A stretch of DNA of 64,000 nucleotides from Closterium sp. NIES-65. Taxonomy: Eukaryota; Streptophyta; Zygnematophyceae; Desmidiales; Closteriaceae. The translations under genes were made by a program, and so were the position numbers. The notes under the pieces were generated by a model, which had not been told where the DNA came from, did not search any database, and saw only the letters and a program-made list of their open reading frames with translations. The stretch spans positions 1 through 64,000 of the forward strand of contig CANXME010002677.1 of assembly GCA_948144175.1 (NCBI GenBank). The letters are read 5' to 3'. Every line of letters begins with the position of its first letter. The stretch's first letter is position 1. Shown here one piece after another: positions 54,137-64,000 of this stretch.

Positions 54137-57100
54137 CTAGTTCATGCTCATTCCACTCATGCGCACACAACGCCAATGAGGCTCATCCGCAAGCCTCTCG
54201 GTGAGGAAGTCTGCTGGCTGCTGGTGAGTCTTGATGTAGATCGGATTCACCGTCCCCCTCTTCACCTCCTTACGCAGCCAGTGCCACTTGATACGCATGT
54301 GCTTATTGAGCCCATGAAGCACAGCGTTCCTGGCCATTCCAAGAGCCCCCTTGCTATCACAAAACAGCGGCGTAGCAACCTTCTGCTCCTGACCAATCTC
54401 CTCTAACAACCTCCTCAGCCAAATCACCTCCTTCACCCCGTGGAACATTGCCATGTACTCTGACTCCACGGAAGAGAGTGCTGTCTCCGTCTGCTTCTTT
54501 GACCTCCAAATAACCAGTCCTCCCCCAACTATGTAGATGTATCCTCCCACAGATGAGGAAACCTCCTTCTCAGAGGCCCACGTAGCATCGGTAAAGCAAG
54601 TGAGGAAAAACTTGCCTTCTCCAAGCCTCTCCCCCTTCTCTTTCAGCACCTCAACCCCTTTCTGCTTCACCTGTGCAGATGCGGAGTATTGAACTCCAAT
54701 GCTTGGGTGAGAGTTCAGATACTTCACCACACGCTCAGCTGCATCCACCTGCTCCTCTGATGGATTCTGCACCACCCTAGCCAGCTGCCCAACCGAGAAA
54801 GAGATGTCGGGCCTCGTGTGAACTGCTGCATACAAGAGGCTGCCTACCAAGGACTGAAATTGCTGCTGCTCCTCGGCTTCAACCCCTTCATCCTCTGCAG
54901 CTTTCAGAAGCTTGAATTCTGCTGGCAGGGGAGTTGCAACCTTGCGCTCATTCTCAATCCCATACTTCTCCCCCAGCTCCTTGATGAACTTCTCCTGGTG
55001 CAGTTTCAACCACCTGTGATCTGGATCCCTCTCCACATGCATCCCGAGGTTGTATTTTACCTGCCCAAGGTTCTTGCACTTGAAGTTCTCCATCAGCTGC
55101 TGCTGCACTTTCTGGATCTCCTTCATGTTGCTGCTGAAGAGAAGAATGTCGTCCACGTAAACCAGAAACAACACCAGCTTCTCCCCCCCCCCCTTGAGAA
55201 AGAGGCTCTCATCACAGCTGCTGGTCTTGAATCCCATCTCCTCTAAAACAGCTGCCAGCTTCTGGTACCAGCAGCGTGGCGCCTTCTTCAAGCCGGAGAT
55301 GGACTTTTTCAGCTTGCACACCCTGCCCGTACCATCCTCATACCCAGGCGGCTGCGTCATGAAAACCTCCTCCTCTTAAATCCCGCTGAGGAATGCCGTT
55401 GATATGTCCATCTGGATAATGAACTTCCCACTAACGGCTGCATCTGCCAACAAGACACGAAGGGTAGGGGTTTTGGCAGTGGGAGCAAAGATCTCATTGA
55501 AGCCCGATTCTCCTTCTGCATAAACCCCTTAGCCACCAACCTACTCTTGTAGATGGTGACCTGCCCTTTGTCGTCAGTCTTGATCCTTAGCTCTCACTTG
55601 CATTGTACCGCTTTCTTTCCCTCAGGCAGCACCACTAGTTCCCAAGTCCTATTCTCCAGCAGGCTCTGGTACTCAGCATCCCTAGAAGCCAGCCATTTGT
55701 CCCTATCTGGTCCAGCTAATGCCTCCTCCATGCTAGCTGGTTCCTCTGGTGCAGGAGCAAGAAAACAGTACGCAGGCTCATCCTCCTCATCCGGGTCATA
55801 GCCATACGGTAGAATCAGCAATGCCTCCTCGGTCCCAAGCTGCTGCTCCGCTACATCAGCTCCTGCAGTCAGCTTCTATGTAGCCATACGGGTACGTCCT
55901 GGCCTGGAGACAGGTGTCTCCCATCCCTTCATAATGACACCCTTCGGCTTTTTGGTTTTTCCCTGCTGCTGCTCTCCTCCCTCAGATCCAGCAGCTCCAC
56001 TAGTGCTACAGCTAGTCTCCTCACCATCACCTCCACCGGCAGGTGCCTCCTGCACCTTCTCCCTATCACCACCCTCTGCAGCTGCCTCTTCTCCCTCCTC
56101 CCACACACTAGGAGTCAGGTCCAGCTGCATGGTGATCTGCTCCATTTGCTGGGACACCCTGGCCTCCGGCTGTTTCTCCCAGCTCCCATACATCATGCCC
56201 TCAACAAACTTCACATCCCTGCTGTCAAACAACACACCCTTGGAAGGCTCCCACAGCAGCCATCCCTTGCTCTCAGCAGCCAGCCCCAAATGCACACACC
56301 AGATTGCACTCGCCCCCAACGTACTGCGGTAGGTCTTGGGGACGTGGGCGACTGCCATGCAACCGAACACCCTCAGCATGTCCACCGGCGGCTTCCTCCC
56401 AAGCCACCTCTCTAACGGCACCCACGAGTCATCCCCAACCTTTGTGAGTACCATGTTCCTAGCAACGGTAGCGTGCCGAACAGCATGGGGCCACATCAAG
56501 TTGCCCAGTCCAGATTCTATGAGCAGCGCCCTAGCTGTCTCCTGAATTGTCCAGTTCGCCCGTTCTGCTACACCGTTAGACTGTGGGGTGTAAGCCGTGG
56601 TCAGCTCCCTCTAGATGCCCTGCTTCTTGAGCCAGGCCGTCATTTCAGCTCCAAGGAACTCACCACCTCGATCTGTCCTAATCCGCTTCACCACACACTC
56701 CGCTTGCTTCTCCACAAACGGCAGCCAATCGTCCCGAATCGTGGAGGCGGAATGATCTTTCTGCTTCAGCGGATACGCCCACATTAGCCTGCTGCAGTCA
56801 TCCACTATGGTTAGGAAGTACCGCTCCCCCTTGTGCCCTTGCACCGGCAGCGGCCCCACCAAGTCCTTGTGAACGAGCTTCAACGACTTTTTGCTCCTGC
56901 CAGCCACACTATGGAAGGGGAAACGGGTAAACTTTGAGAGCAAACAGATTTCACAATTCTCATCGGGTGGCTGTCCGTTCAGCTTCAGACCCTTAACGGG
57001 TCCATCTTTCTCCAACTGCTTCAACAAGGGCATTGCCACATGCCCCAAGCGTCGGTGTGTCGTTTCCCAATCCGTCTCCCCAGATCTGGCCGACACTTTC

Positions 57101-58713
57101 ACACCAACCCCTCCAACTGCGTTGCACTCCCCCTGGGATGCAGACCCCTCTCCAGCCTGCCCCCCACCGTGCCACGCCAGGGCCGGCAGCTGCCACATAG
57201 ATCTGTACACGTCCGTACTCTCGTGCAGATCCCAAAGCACCCGATTGCCTAGCTTCCCCTTGTAAGTGCGTGCCCCATCCGTACTAGTGCTCATCCCAGA
57301 CTTGCCAAGCTTACGGAGGGAGATGAGGTTGGCCTTGAGTTAAGGAACGAGGAGAACGTCGTGCAGCACCACCGGCTTGCCAATCGCTCCCTTAACACAG
57401 CTCGTCCCGCACCAGCCACCTTCAGCGCGTATCCAGAGGCGGAGCACACCTCGTTGATCGGTACAGCTCGTACGTGGTCCAGCAGGTCCTTGCGCGGCGT
57501 CATCGTCGAAGCAGCGCCCGTGTCCAACACCCAAAAATCCAGGGGGTGCAGCTCTGCTCCAACCTTGGCAGATGCGTCTCCTTGCTCCCTCTTGTCTCCC
57601 ACATGGAAGAATTGGCCCGCGGTGCGCTCCTTATTCTTCTCCGCACCGCCGTTGCCCTTCGGGTTGTTGTCGGACGAATCAGCGACCATGTTGGCGCCGT
57701 TTTTCTGGTTCCTCCGCGCGCTGCATCCTGGTGACGATTCTGGGGGGTCCATCCATCGGGTTTCTTATAGCACAAAAACCAGGGGTGCCCTTCCTTCTCA
57801 CAATACCAGCAACTCCCTTTCATTTTGCCACCAGCACCCGACTTGCCCCCACGTCCAGATTTCGCATTACGACCCCAACCGGTACCTCCTTGTTGGTCGT
57901 TGGAGTCGTCGTCCTTCTTTGCACCGCGTCCAGCACCACCGAAGCCACGTCCTTTGCCACGTCGGCTCCCTTGCATCCCATAGCCGCTGCTGCCGTCGTC
58001 TCCACCCCTCAGTTGGCGGCGACGGAAGTCCTCCTCCAGAATCTTCGTCCGCACCCACTCGAGCGTCCACAAGCTCTGGTTCTGCGGCAGGCTCAATCCG
58101 CTCGTGGATTGAAGCCACGATTCCGGCAGCAGCGAAAGCATCTTCAGGCACTTGGTCTGCTCCGCGTAGGTGATTCCCGCGATCGCCAGCTTCGCGTAGA
58201 GATCACGCATCTTGTCCAGGATGGGTTGCACCGGCTCTCCCTCGCTTAGGCGCAACGCAGACAGCTCGCTCTCCATCATGAGCGTCGGGCGACGGAGGTA
58301 GGCGCGTGCAGCTTCTTCAACACCGTCCACGCCTTCGGATTGCACTCAACCTCCGGCAGCAGGTCCATGACGTGGTGACGCTGGTTCAGCTCCAAACTCT
58401 GCGACATCAAGTAGTAGCCAGCCGAGGAGCGCTCGTCCCAATCTTCCTGAAGGGCGGGGTCACTCGGTCTAGGCTCCTCCCCAATCATTAGTTTCAGCAA
58501 ACCGATCTGACGGAAATAAAGTTGCATTTTCCAGGCCCAATCATCATAGCCCTCACCATTGAACTTCTCCACGGTGAAGTTTTTCAGCACCTCCTTGATC
58601 AGCGAGCCCTGGCTTGTTCGCGCTCCCCTTGGCGCAGAAACACCAGAATCTTGGCTGCCGCTACGATCTTGGGCTGAAGATTCACCAGCTACCGCCGAGA
58701 TGTTGCCCGCCAT
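54137..58713 (-). pseudogene. Gag-pol polyprotein region of A-12 (broken)
   Basis: It has the full copia order with gag CCHC knuckle, DTG protease, integrase, YVDD reverse transcriptase and RNase H, recognisable throughout. It has about seven breaks and is a fossil of the older family A subgroup (for example VQPILDKMRDLYAKLAIAG in gag, as in A-4). Confidence 0.93.
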
Positions 58714-58744
58714 AGCTACCTATAACGAGGATCACTATAACGCA

Positions 58745-58756
58745 GCTTTGATACCA
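58745..58756 (-). other. Primer binding site of A-12
   Basis: GCTTTGATACCA on plus, the Met-tRNA site complement with one substitution. Confidence 0.82.
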
Positions 58757-58759
58757 GCT

Positions 58760-59852
58760 TGTTTGTGTAAGGGCCTAATATACTCAAGCTATTAAGACTT
58801 TATCAAACTTAAAACCTCTCCTCGGGGTCACCTCCAAGGGTCCTTGGGTGCCTGGTACAAGACCAGCCCCTATCCTCGGGTCCGAGTTTGTAGAGAGAGG
58901 GATCAAGAGGGACTTAGTCAAAACAGCAAGAGTACCCTGAACGTCGCGCAGCGTATCGTGCAGACTGTTGATCGGATTAAGCTGAGAATTTACTATATTG
59001 AAGCTCGCTCCAAGAGCTTTAAAAAGAACCAAGTTGCCTCGCGAAAAGTTCTGCCATTACGAAGTTATGGCTCGGAAAGCGTTTGCCTAGCGTTGGAGTG
59101 CTAGCGTACTAGCGTTGACTCGGGTAGCATTCCGTCGTCGCACCGCGTAGAAAGGAAATTCCAGCAAGGAAGGAATTCGCTTGAATCAATTTCACTATCT
59201 TCAGGTACAAACAGAGAATGAATGAATAGTTATAGCTAGCAAGGACCTTGGGAATGAACCTGGGAACAACCAGGGATGATCCCAAATAATTCCAAGCAAC
59301 ACAACCAACCTGGCTGGACAAAACAGCAGGTGGTAGGTTGGTAAACAACCTCTGGTTCTGTTTTCCCAACCTGGGAAAACAACAACCAGGTTCAGGTCCT
59401 AAAAACAGAACCTGTTTTGTCTTTGCCCAACCAGCCAAATGCTGGTTCCGCTGGTTTCCCCTGGCCCTGTAGCATGCAGATACAGACAAACAACATCCAA
59501 CCTTTACCTAAATTGTACCCCTATAGTGCCTGCCCTGCTACACTATAGTCAACCAAACAAAACAGTACAATTTCGAGTTGGATAGAACTGAATCTGCGCA
59601 ATCAAGTAAGCCGAACCGCAAAGCTTCCATCTTGGGTTCCTTTGCGAGCTCGTCCTTTCTGCTTGTACTGTTCGTACCGCGTACAATGTTGTGCCGAAGC
59701 GCACATTGTGCGAGTAGCTGCAAATGCTTCAAGCGAAAATTGCGAAAGCAAACAAACACACGAACATACCATTCACACGCAAATGCATTCGCACTCGCAT
59801 GCTCGTACAAACAGACGGCAGGATGTCGTGCAATGTGAATTTGCACCGAACA
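58760..59852 (-). repeat. 5' LTR of A-12
   Basis: 1,093 bp, followed by the second CTAAT copy. Confidence 0.93.
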
Positions 59853-60448
59853 CTAATGTCCTTATTCTTGGTACCAACCATATGAGAACGTAACGCACTT
59901 ATTCTTGGTACCAACCATATATTGAAGTAATCATTCTACTCTCGGTACCAACCATATAGGTAAGTAACGCCTTTAGTCTCGGTATCAACCATATGAATAA
60001 GTAGCGCACTTATTTTCGGTTCCAACCATATAGGTGAGTAACGCACTTACTCTTAGTACCAACTATATACGTAAGTAGCGAACTTACTTTAGGTATCAAC
60101 CATATGGGTAACTAACGCATTTACTCTCGGTACCAACGATATAGGTAATTAATGCAATTACTATTGGTACCAACTATTTGGGTAATTATCGCACTTAGTC
60201 TTGGTACCAACGATATGGGTAACTAACGCACTTACTCTCAATACCAACTATATGGGTAAATAATGCACTTACTAGAAGTACCAACCATATAGATAAGTAA
60301 CGTACTTACTCTCGATACCAACCATATGGGTAAATCACACACTTACTATCAGTACGAACCATATGGGTAATTTTCGCACTTGCGCTTGGTACCAACTATA
60401 TGTGTAAGTAACGTTCTTACTCTTGGTACCAACCATATGGGTAAGTAA
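59853..60448 (+). repeat. 37-bp satellite array, third segment
   Basis: About 16 units lie in the same orientation as the previous segment and directly continue the unit cut by A-12. It ends where a family B LTR begins. No gene is seen. Confidence 0.9.
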
Positions 60449-61453
60449 TGCAGAGATACACTCTACAAAGATGGGAGCTCGACTATGGGCAAGGCACTGT
60501 TGTGCGAGTGATCTTAGCGTTTTTTTGTGTTCCCTAACACTTATGCATTCATAAGGCAAAAACGCAAAAGTTTTACCAGCAAAAGTTGAGAACACTAATA
60601 GAACAAGCAACGGCAAGAATTAATACATCAGGACCTAGCGACCTGGCAGGCAAGCTGGTCGACCGCCAGCACAGTAAGGTTGACAATCTGCCAGCTTAGC
60701 GAAAAGGAACCGTGCCAGCATTGCAGAATAGCGGCCTGCTAGCACAGCAAGTCCGCGGCTTGCCAACGGTGCACCAAGGCGGTCTGCCAATGTTGCATCC
60801 GCAGCTGATAGTAGCGCATGTGTGCACTCACTTTGCGAGTGTGCAGCGATGGTCGAGCACATTCTCTACCGTCACCCAGGTGCCAATTCGACCACGTGCA
60901 GACGATCACGCCTGATGCTCCACGTCTACCTTAGGATAACAGCCCTATGTCCCCTTCGCCATCGCGATCTCGACGATGGTCGTGTGCCTCCGCAGATCCT
61001 CGTCGAGGAGGTAACATGGTCGACCGGGTTGACCACCTACTGCGACCTGGTTGACGACCTCCTTCGATGACCACCACGCCCGTCGAAGACCACCCTGGTC
61101 GACGGCCCGTCCGTCGACCAACTCGGTAAGCTGAAGCTGAACTCCCATCCTCGACGGCTCCGCGGCAATCCCGCCCAGGTCGACGATCACCTTCGTCGAC
61201 CTACCCCCATCGAAGACGGCCGTCGGCTTCCCATCGACGACGGCATAGCAGCGGTAGCCTGTAGGTGACCACCTCTTGGACATGCACGCACAGGTCGGCA
61301 TCGATTTCTGCCTATGGTCGGCCGCACCTCCCGTGCGCCCCTCCACAGAGTTGACTTCACTCTGCCTATGGTCGGCCGCACCTCCCGCGCGCCCGACCAC
61401 AGAGTTGGCTTCACCCAAGCGAGGTCGAGGCCAACACCCAATTTCCGTCAACA
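60449..61453 (-). repeat. Family B 3' LTR of B-3
   Basis: Edges are TGCAGAGATA and CCGTCAACA, homologous to 38884-42046 and 17990-18652. It abuts CTCCTCTGCC (purine-rich on minus), the expected polypurine position. Confidence 0.7.
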
Positions 61454-62530
61454 CTCCTCTGCCGCGCTCACGCTTGGGCACCCAGCCCACAAGGCAAAAC
61501 TTTACTGAGAGAACTCATCATCGGCGTGCATCCACACAGCACAACATCACCGCACCAGCCGTGTAGAAGAGCACGGCACCTATTACTGCACGTCGTCATC
61601 ATCGACGCCAACGTTGGCCAATCAGACTTGGTCAATCGCGATAGAACACCGGTTGAAGGCCGGATAGTGAAGCCCTTTTGTCAGGAAGTCGGCCGGCTGC
61701 TCGATGGTCGAAATATACTTCAATGCGATCTTCCCGTGCTTCACCATCTGCTACAGTCAAGCATAGAGTCGCTCCATGTGCTTGACGTTGCCCTTTAGCC
61801 CCAAGCCTTCAGCAACCGTGATGGTCGACTGATTTTCCACTTGAAGGACGGTTGGCGCCCCAGCATCAAGCAGCAGGATCTCTGCAAGGAGGAAGCAAAG
61901 TCGTCAAGCCTCCTTGCCGGCTTCCGTGGTCATGACGTACTCCGACTCGGTCGACGACAGCGTTGCACACTTGATGCGTTGGCTCGACCAGGAGTTGGCG
62001 GCCCATCCAAAGACAAACACGTAGCCACCCGTGCTCGTCTGGTTCTGCTTGTTGCCAGCATCATCGGCGTCCACGTAGCCGATCACACACATCCATTCCG
62101 GTTTACCATGGAACTCTATGGCGGTGTCACGGGTGTCAGCGCCATACACCTGTGTGAAGCCCTTCACGACCATCCTCACCATCTTGCGCTTGACGGTGTC
62201 GTTGATGTGGTACTTCATCATCAACACCCACCGGTTCTTCATGATATTAACACGGCACGGGTGTTGGACCAGCTCCCACTTGCACTTGCCGATGAGGCTA
62301 CGGGTCTCCTCATCCATAGGGGCCTTCACCGCCTTGCCCTTCCAGTCCGCCAATGCCTCCATCGTAGTCGTCCTCGTGATGTCCCAGCGGTATTCTGGGT
62401 CAGTGTGCATGTCAACAGTTTCGCATCCTCGTTCGACAAGCTTGACTTCTCACTGGCCGGAGGCCGTCAACAACGTTTGCTCGGGCAGGTTGGCGAGGAG
62501 GGGAGAAGCATAGTAGCCAAGGTATGATCG
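61454..62530 (-). pseudogene. B-3 reverse transcriptase and RNase H remnants (broken)
   Basis: Minus-strand frames include the copia reverse transcriptase entry (EALADWKGKAVKAPMDEE, then KGFTQVYGADTRD) and RNase H (VIGYVDADDAGN, TSTGGYVFVF, CATLSSTESEYV). The C-terminal ALKYISTIEQPADFLTKG lies near 61700. It matches B-1 and B-2, not family A. It is broken, with several breaks. Confidence 0.78.
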
Positions 62531-62662
62531 TACCACATCAACATTGTGCTCGGACCTCTACACTTTCTGTCCATAGGTCCCCCCCTTCATAGTCACACCC
62601 CCTGCCCCCTCCCTACCATCTGCTCTCCCGGCCCCTATGCTCCATTCTTCCTGCTCCCCTTG
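62531..62662. other. Pyrimidine-rich junction, no gene
   Basis: The plus strand is strongly C/T-rich from about 62575, continuing to about 62765 into the end of the gag frame to its right. No motif was recognised. Confidence 0.5.
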
Positions 62663-63430
62663 CTACCTCTTTTGACCCTCTCTGGACCCCTTGCTCGTTT
62701 CCCACAGGGCCTCCCATCCCTCCCCATCTCTTTCCTCCCTGCATTTGATTTCTCCCTTCCTAAGTTGGGCTAACTGGGTCTGAAGTAGGGAAGCGTGGAG
62801 GGCATCACGGGTTTGATAAGTAGACAAGATATATGCCCATCTTAGCTTTCCGGCTTTTTCTTGCTGAGAGAAACCAGAGATAGACATGCGGTTCAGCACT
62901 ATGAATATAAGCATTTGGCCCTTTGCGTACTCCCTTCGTTGCAAAGGGTTGTTCAAAGCCGGGCTTGGTGTCGTCCCGTTGCAAAACTGCCACAAATCAG
63001 CGCACTGGAGCTGAGGTCGGATGGCGCTGACCCATGCGGTAAGGTCGTGACTTCCCTTTCGCAGCGGCGTCACGGAGATATGCCCTGCTCCAAACTTGAA
63101 TCGGCCGTAGCTCGCCCCGATCATTCCAGTATCAATGGTCGGTATAACAGCTCCTCCACCAACGCCCATGGCAGTTGGAGCCTTGTGCACAGCTCCTCCT
63201 TCACCGGTTCCTCCTTGCTGGCCACTCGCAGGTGCTTGCTCCGCCGCGCGCTCCCGAACCATGCGTAGTAGACGACCGTCCACAATGAGGTCGACCTCCT
63301 CATCACACAAGTTATGGTGGTGCTCACAAACGGACGCCTCCAGCTCCTGACGGGCATTCAAGCCCTCGGCGCTCGTTAACAACTTCATCCGCGGTAAAAA
63401 CGAGCGTCGACCGCACCAACGTGGGAACAA
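62663..63430 (-). pseudogene. Gag-like frame of element C
   Basis: A 255-residue frame starts MFPRWCGRRSFLPRM. It contains FGAGHISVTPLRKGSHDLTAWVS and QLQCADLWQFCNG, which resemble the start of copia gag (a short basic or L-x-x-x-N/D-x-x-x-W pattern). Then come KAGKLRWAYILSTYQTRDAL and LLQTQLAQLRKGE, like the conserved helical middle. The last 30 residues are charged and low-complexity and may not be genuine gag. The call depends on the primer site just upstream. It is incomplete and treated as a fossil. Confidence 0.55.
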
Positions 63431-63481
63431 AGTGATTGGAGGACAGAATTAAGCCGCTAGCTGGATCGACGCAAATAACGC

Positions 63482-63493
63482 AGCTCTGATACC
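63482..63493 (-). other. Primer binding site of element C
   Basis: The minus strand reads GGTATCAGAGCTGCGTTAT. The first 11 bases match the Met-tRNA site of family A, one base inside the LTR end TTCA. Confidence 0.65.
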
Positions 63494-63494
63494 C

Positions 63495-64000
63495 TGAAGA
63501 ATTCCACTACTATAGCAGCTTGATAGAGACAAAAAGAACGATTCCAACGCATCAAAAATTGCAGGAAACGGTCCACTATAGCCAGAGATACACACATACA
63601 TAGCAGTGAAAATGGCTTAGTTAATTTCTGGTTTGTGCTCTCTGGTTCTATACTAGGACCCAATACAAAATAAAAGCACACAAGAAAGTGTCGACCCGAC
63701 TCGTACGTTGAATTTAGTCAACGCAAAATACTGAGCCTTGAATTCTGCCAAGCGAATTTCATTGACTGGAATTTCGTTGACGAGAATTTCCGTGACCAGA
63801 ATTCTGTCGACCGCCGACTGTACCTCCCGTGCGAATTCCGTTGACTTCGACACTTTGCTGCCAAGTTTCAAGCCGAACGCGACCCGAGGTCGATTTTGCT
63901 AAACTGTCTTCAATCTGTCTCCAAACTGTCACCAATTTGTCCCGATAAGACACTTTCGGGACACCTGAATCTAAAGGTCCCCAGCTCGAAAGTCGCGTGC
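63495..64000 (-). repeat. Presumed 5' LTR of element C (runs off the window)
   Basis: It begins (plus strand) TGAAGAATTCCAC next to the primer site, giving an LTR end of CA on the minus strand. The other edge is not in the window and no second copy is present for comparison. Confidence 0.5.
63740..63846. repeat. About 15-bp minisatellite
   Basis: Roughly five to six variants of GAATTTCGTTGACGA occur nearly head to tail (GAATTTCATTGACTG, GAATTTCGTTGACGA, GAATTTCCGTGACCA, then looser copies). Confidence 0.65.

Larger units (their letters stand above)
53001..59852 (-). mobile_element. Ty1/copia LTR retrotransposon A-12 (older copy)
   Basis: This full-length minus-strand element of 6,852 bp has a 3' LTR (53001-54094), polypurine tract (54095-54105), gag-pol region (54137-58713), primer site (58745-58756) and 5' LTR (58760-59852). 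It has the perfect target duplication CTAAT (52996-53000 and 59853-59857). The first roughly 440 bp of its two LTRs differ at about 20 positions by eye, so it is much older than A-3 or A-11. The polyprotein is broken about seven times. It belongs to the A-4-like subgroup and is inserted in the satellite array. Confidence 0.95.
60449..62530 (-). mobile_element. Copia family B fragment B-3
   Basis: A family B 3' LTR (60449-61453) is followed on the right by minus-strand remnants of RNase H and reverse transcriptase (to about 62530). It is incomplete and broken, and no 5' LTR is in view. It sits at the right edge of the satellite array. Confidence 0.78.
62663..64000 (-). mobile_element. Copia-like element C, 5' end only
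   Basis: A minus-strand gag (62663-63430), a Met-tRNA-type primer site (63482-63493) and the 3' end of a 5' LTR (63495 onward, running past the window edge) are present. It is unrelated in sequence to families A and B. No pol is seen to the left, where family B sequence begins. It is incomplete. Confidence 0.62.

Overview
This window looks like a repeat-dominated piece of a eukaryotic nuclear genome, most likely a streptophyte (a charophyte alga or another early-diverging plant). The evidence is as follows. Nearly all of it is LTR retrotransposon DNA. The main Ty1/copia family uses the plant-type Met-tRNA primer site TGGTATCAGAGC. One retroelement carries a cytosine-5 DNA methyltransferase domain, a combination I recall being reported from charophytes and dinoflagellates. 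No bacterial operons, rRNA, tRNA, CRISPR array or secure host gene is visible. The species assignment is inference.

Layout. A Ty1/copia family (here family A, LTR about 1,093 bp, TGTTGG...CCAACA, polyprotein 1,526 aa when whole) makes up most of the window. Copies are A-1 (1-6611, +), A-2 fragment (6612-7175, -), A-3 (8322-15176, -, looks whole), A-4 fragment (22428-25655, +), A-5 (25656-32518, -), A-6 fragment (32519-34165, -), A-11 (45321-52170, +, looks whole) and A-12 (53001-59852, -, older). There are also solo LTRs at 34749-35840, 39818-41949, 40760-41844, 42412-43419 and 44490-52404, some with later insertions inside them. A-3, A-11, A-12 and two solo LTRs have clean 5-bp target-site duplications, and a third solo LTR has one with a single mismatch.

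Between the family A copies lie other remnants. 7176-7443 is a LINE endonuclease fragment. 7955-8321 plus 15177-16287 is an unrecognised minus-strand coding-like region split by A-3. 16521-17940 is a decayed Ty3/gypsy reverse transcriptase region. 17990-18985, 34166-42046 and 60449-62530 are copies of a second copia family (B). 19369-22427 is an LTR retroelement fragment with gag, protease and a DNA methyltransferase domain, cut by A-4. 62663-64000 is the 5' end of a third copia-like element (C).

From 42047 to 60448 the substrate is a 37-bp tandem repeat array of about 70 visible units. It was split by a solo LTR, by A-11 nested inside that LTR, by A-12, and apparently by family B copies at both edges. 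Removing A-12 and one copy of its target duplication restores an exact 37-bp unit, so the array is older than that insertion. The window therefore reads as a layered record: satellite, LINE, Ty3 and family B first, then an older family A subgroup, then a very recent burst of A-1, A-3, A-5 and A-11. The most notable content is the methyltransferase-bearing retroelement at 19369-22427.
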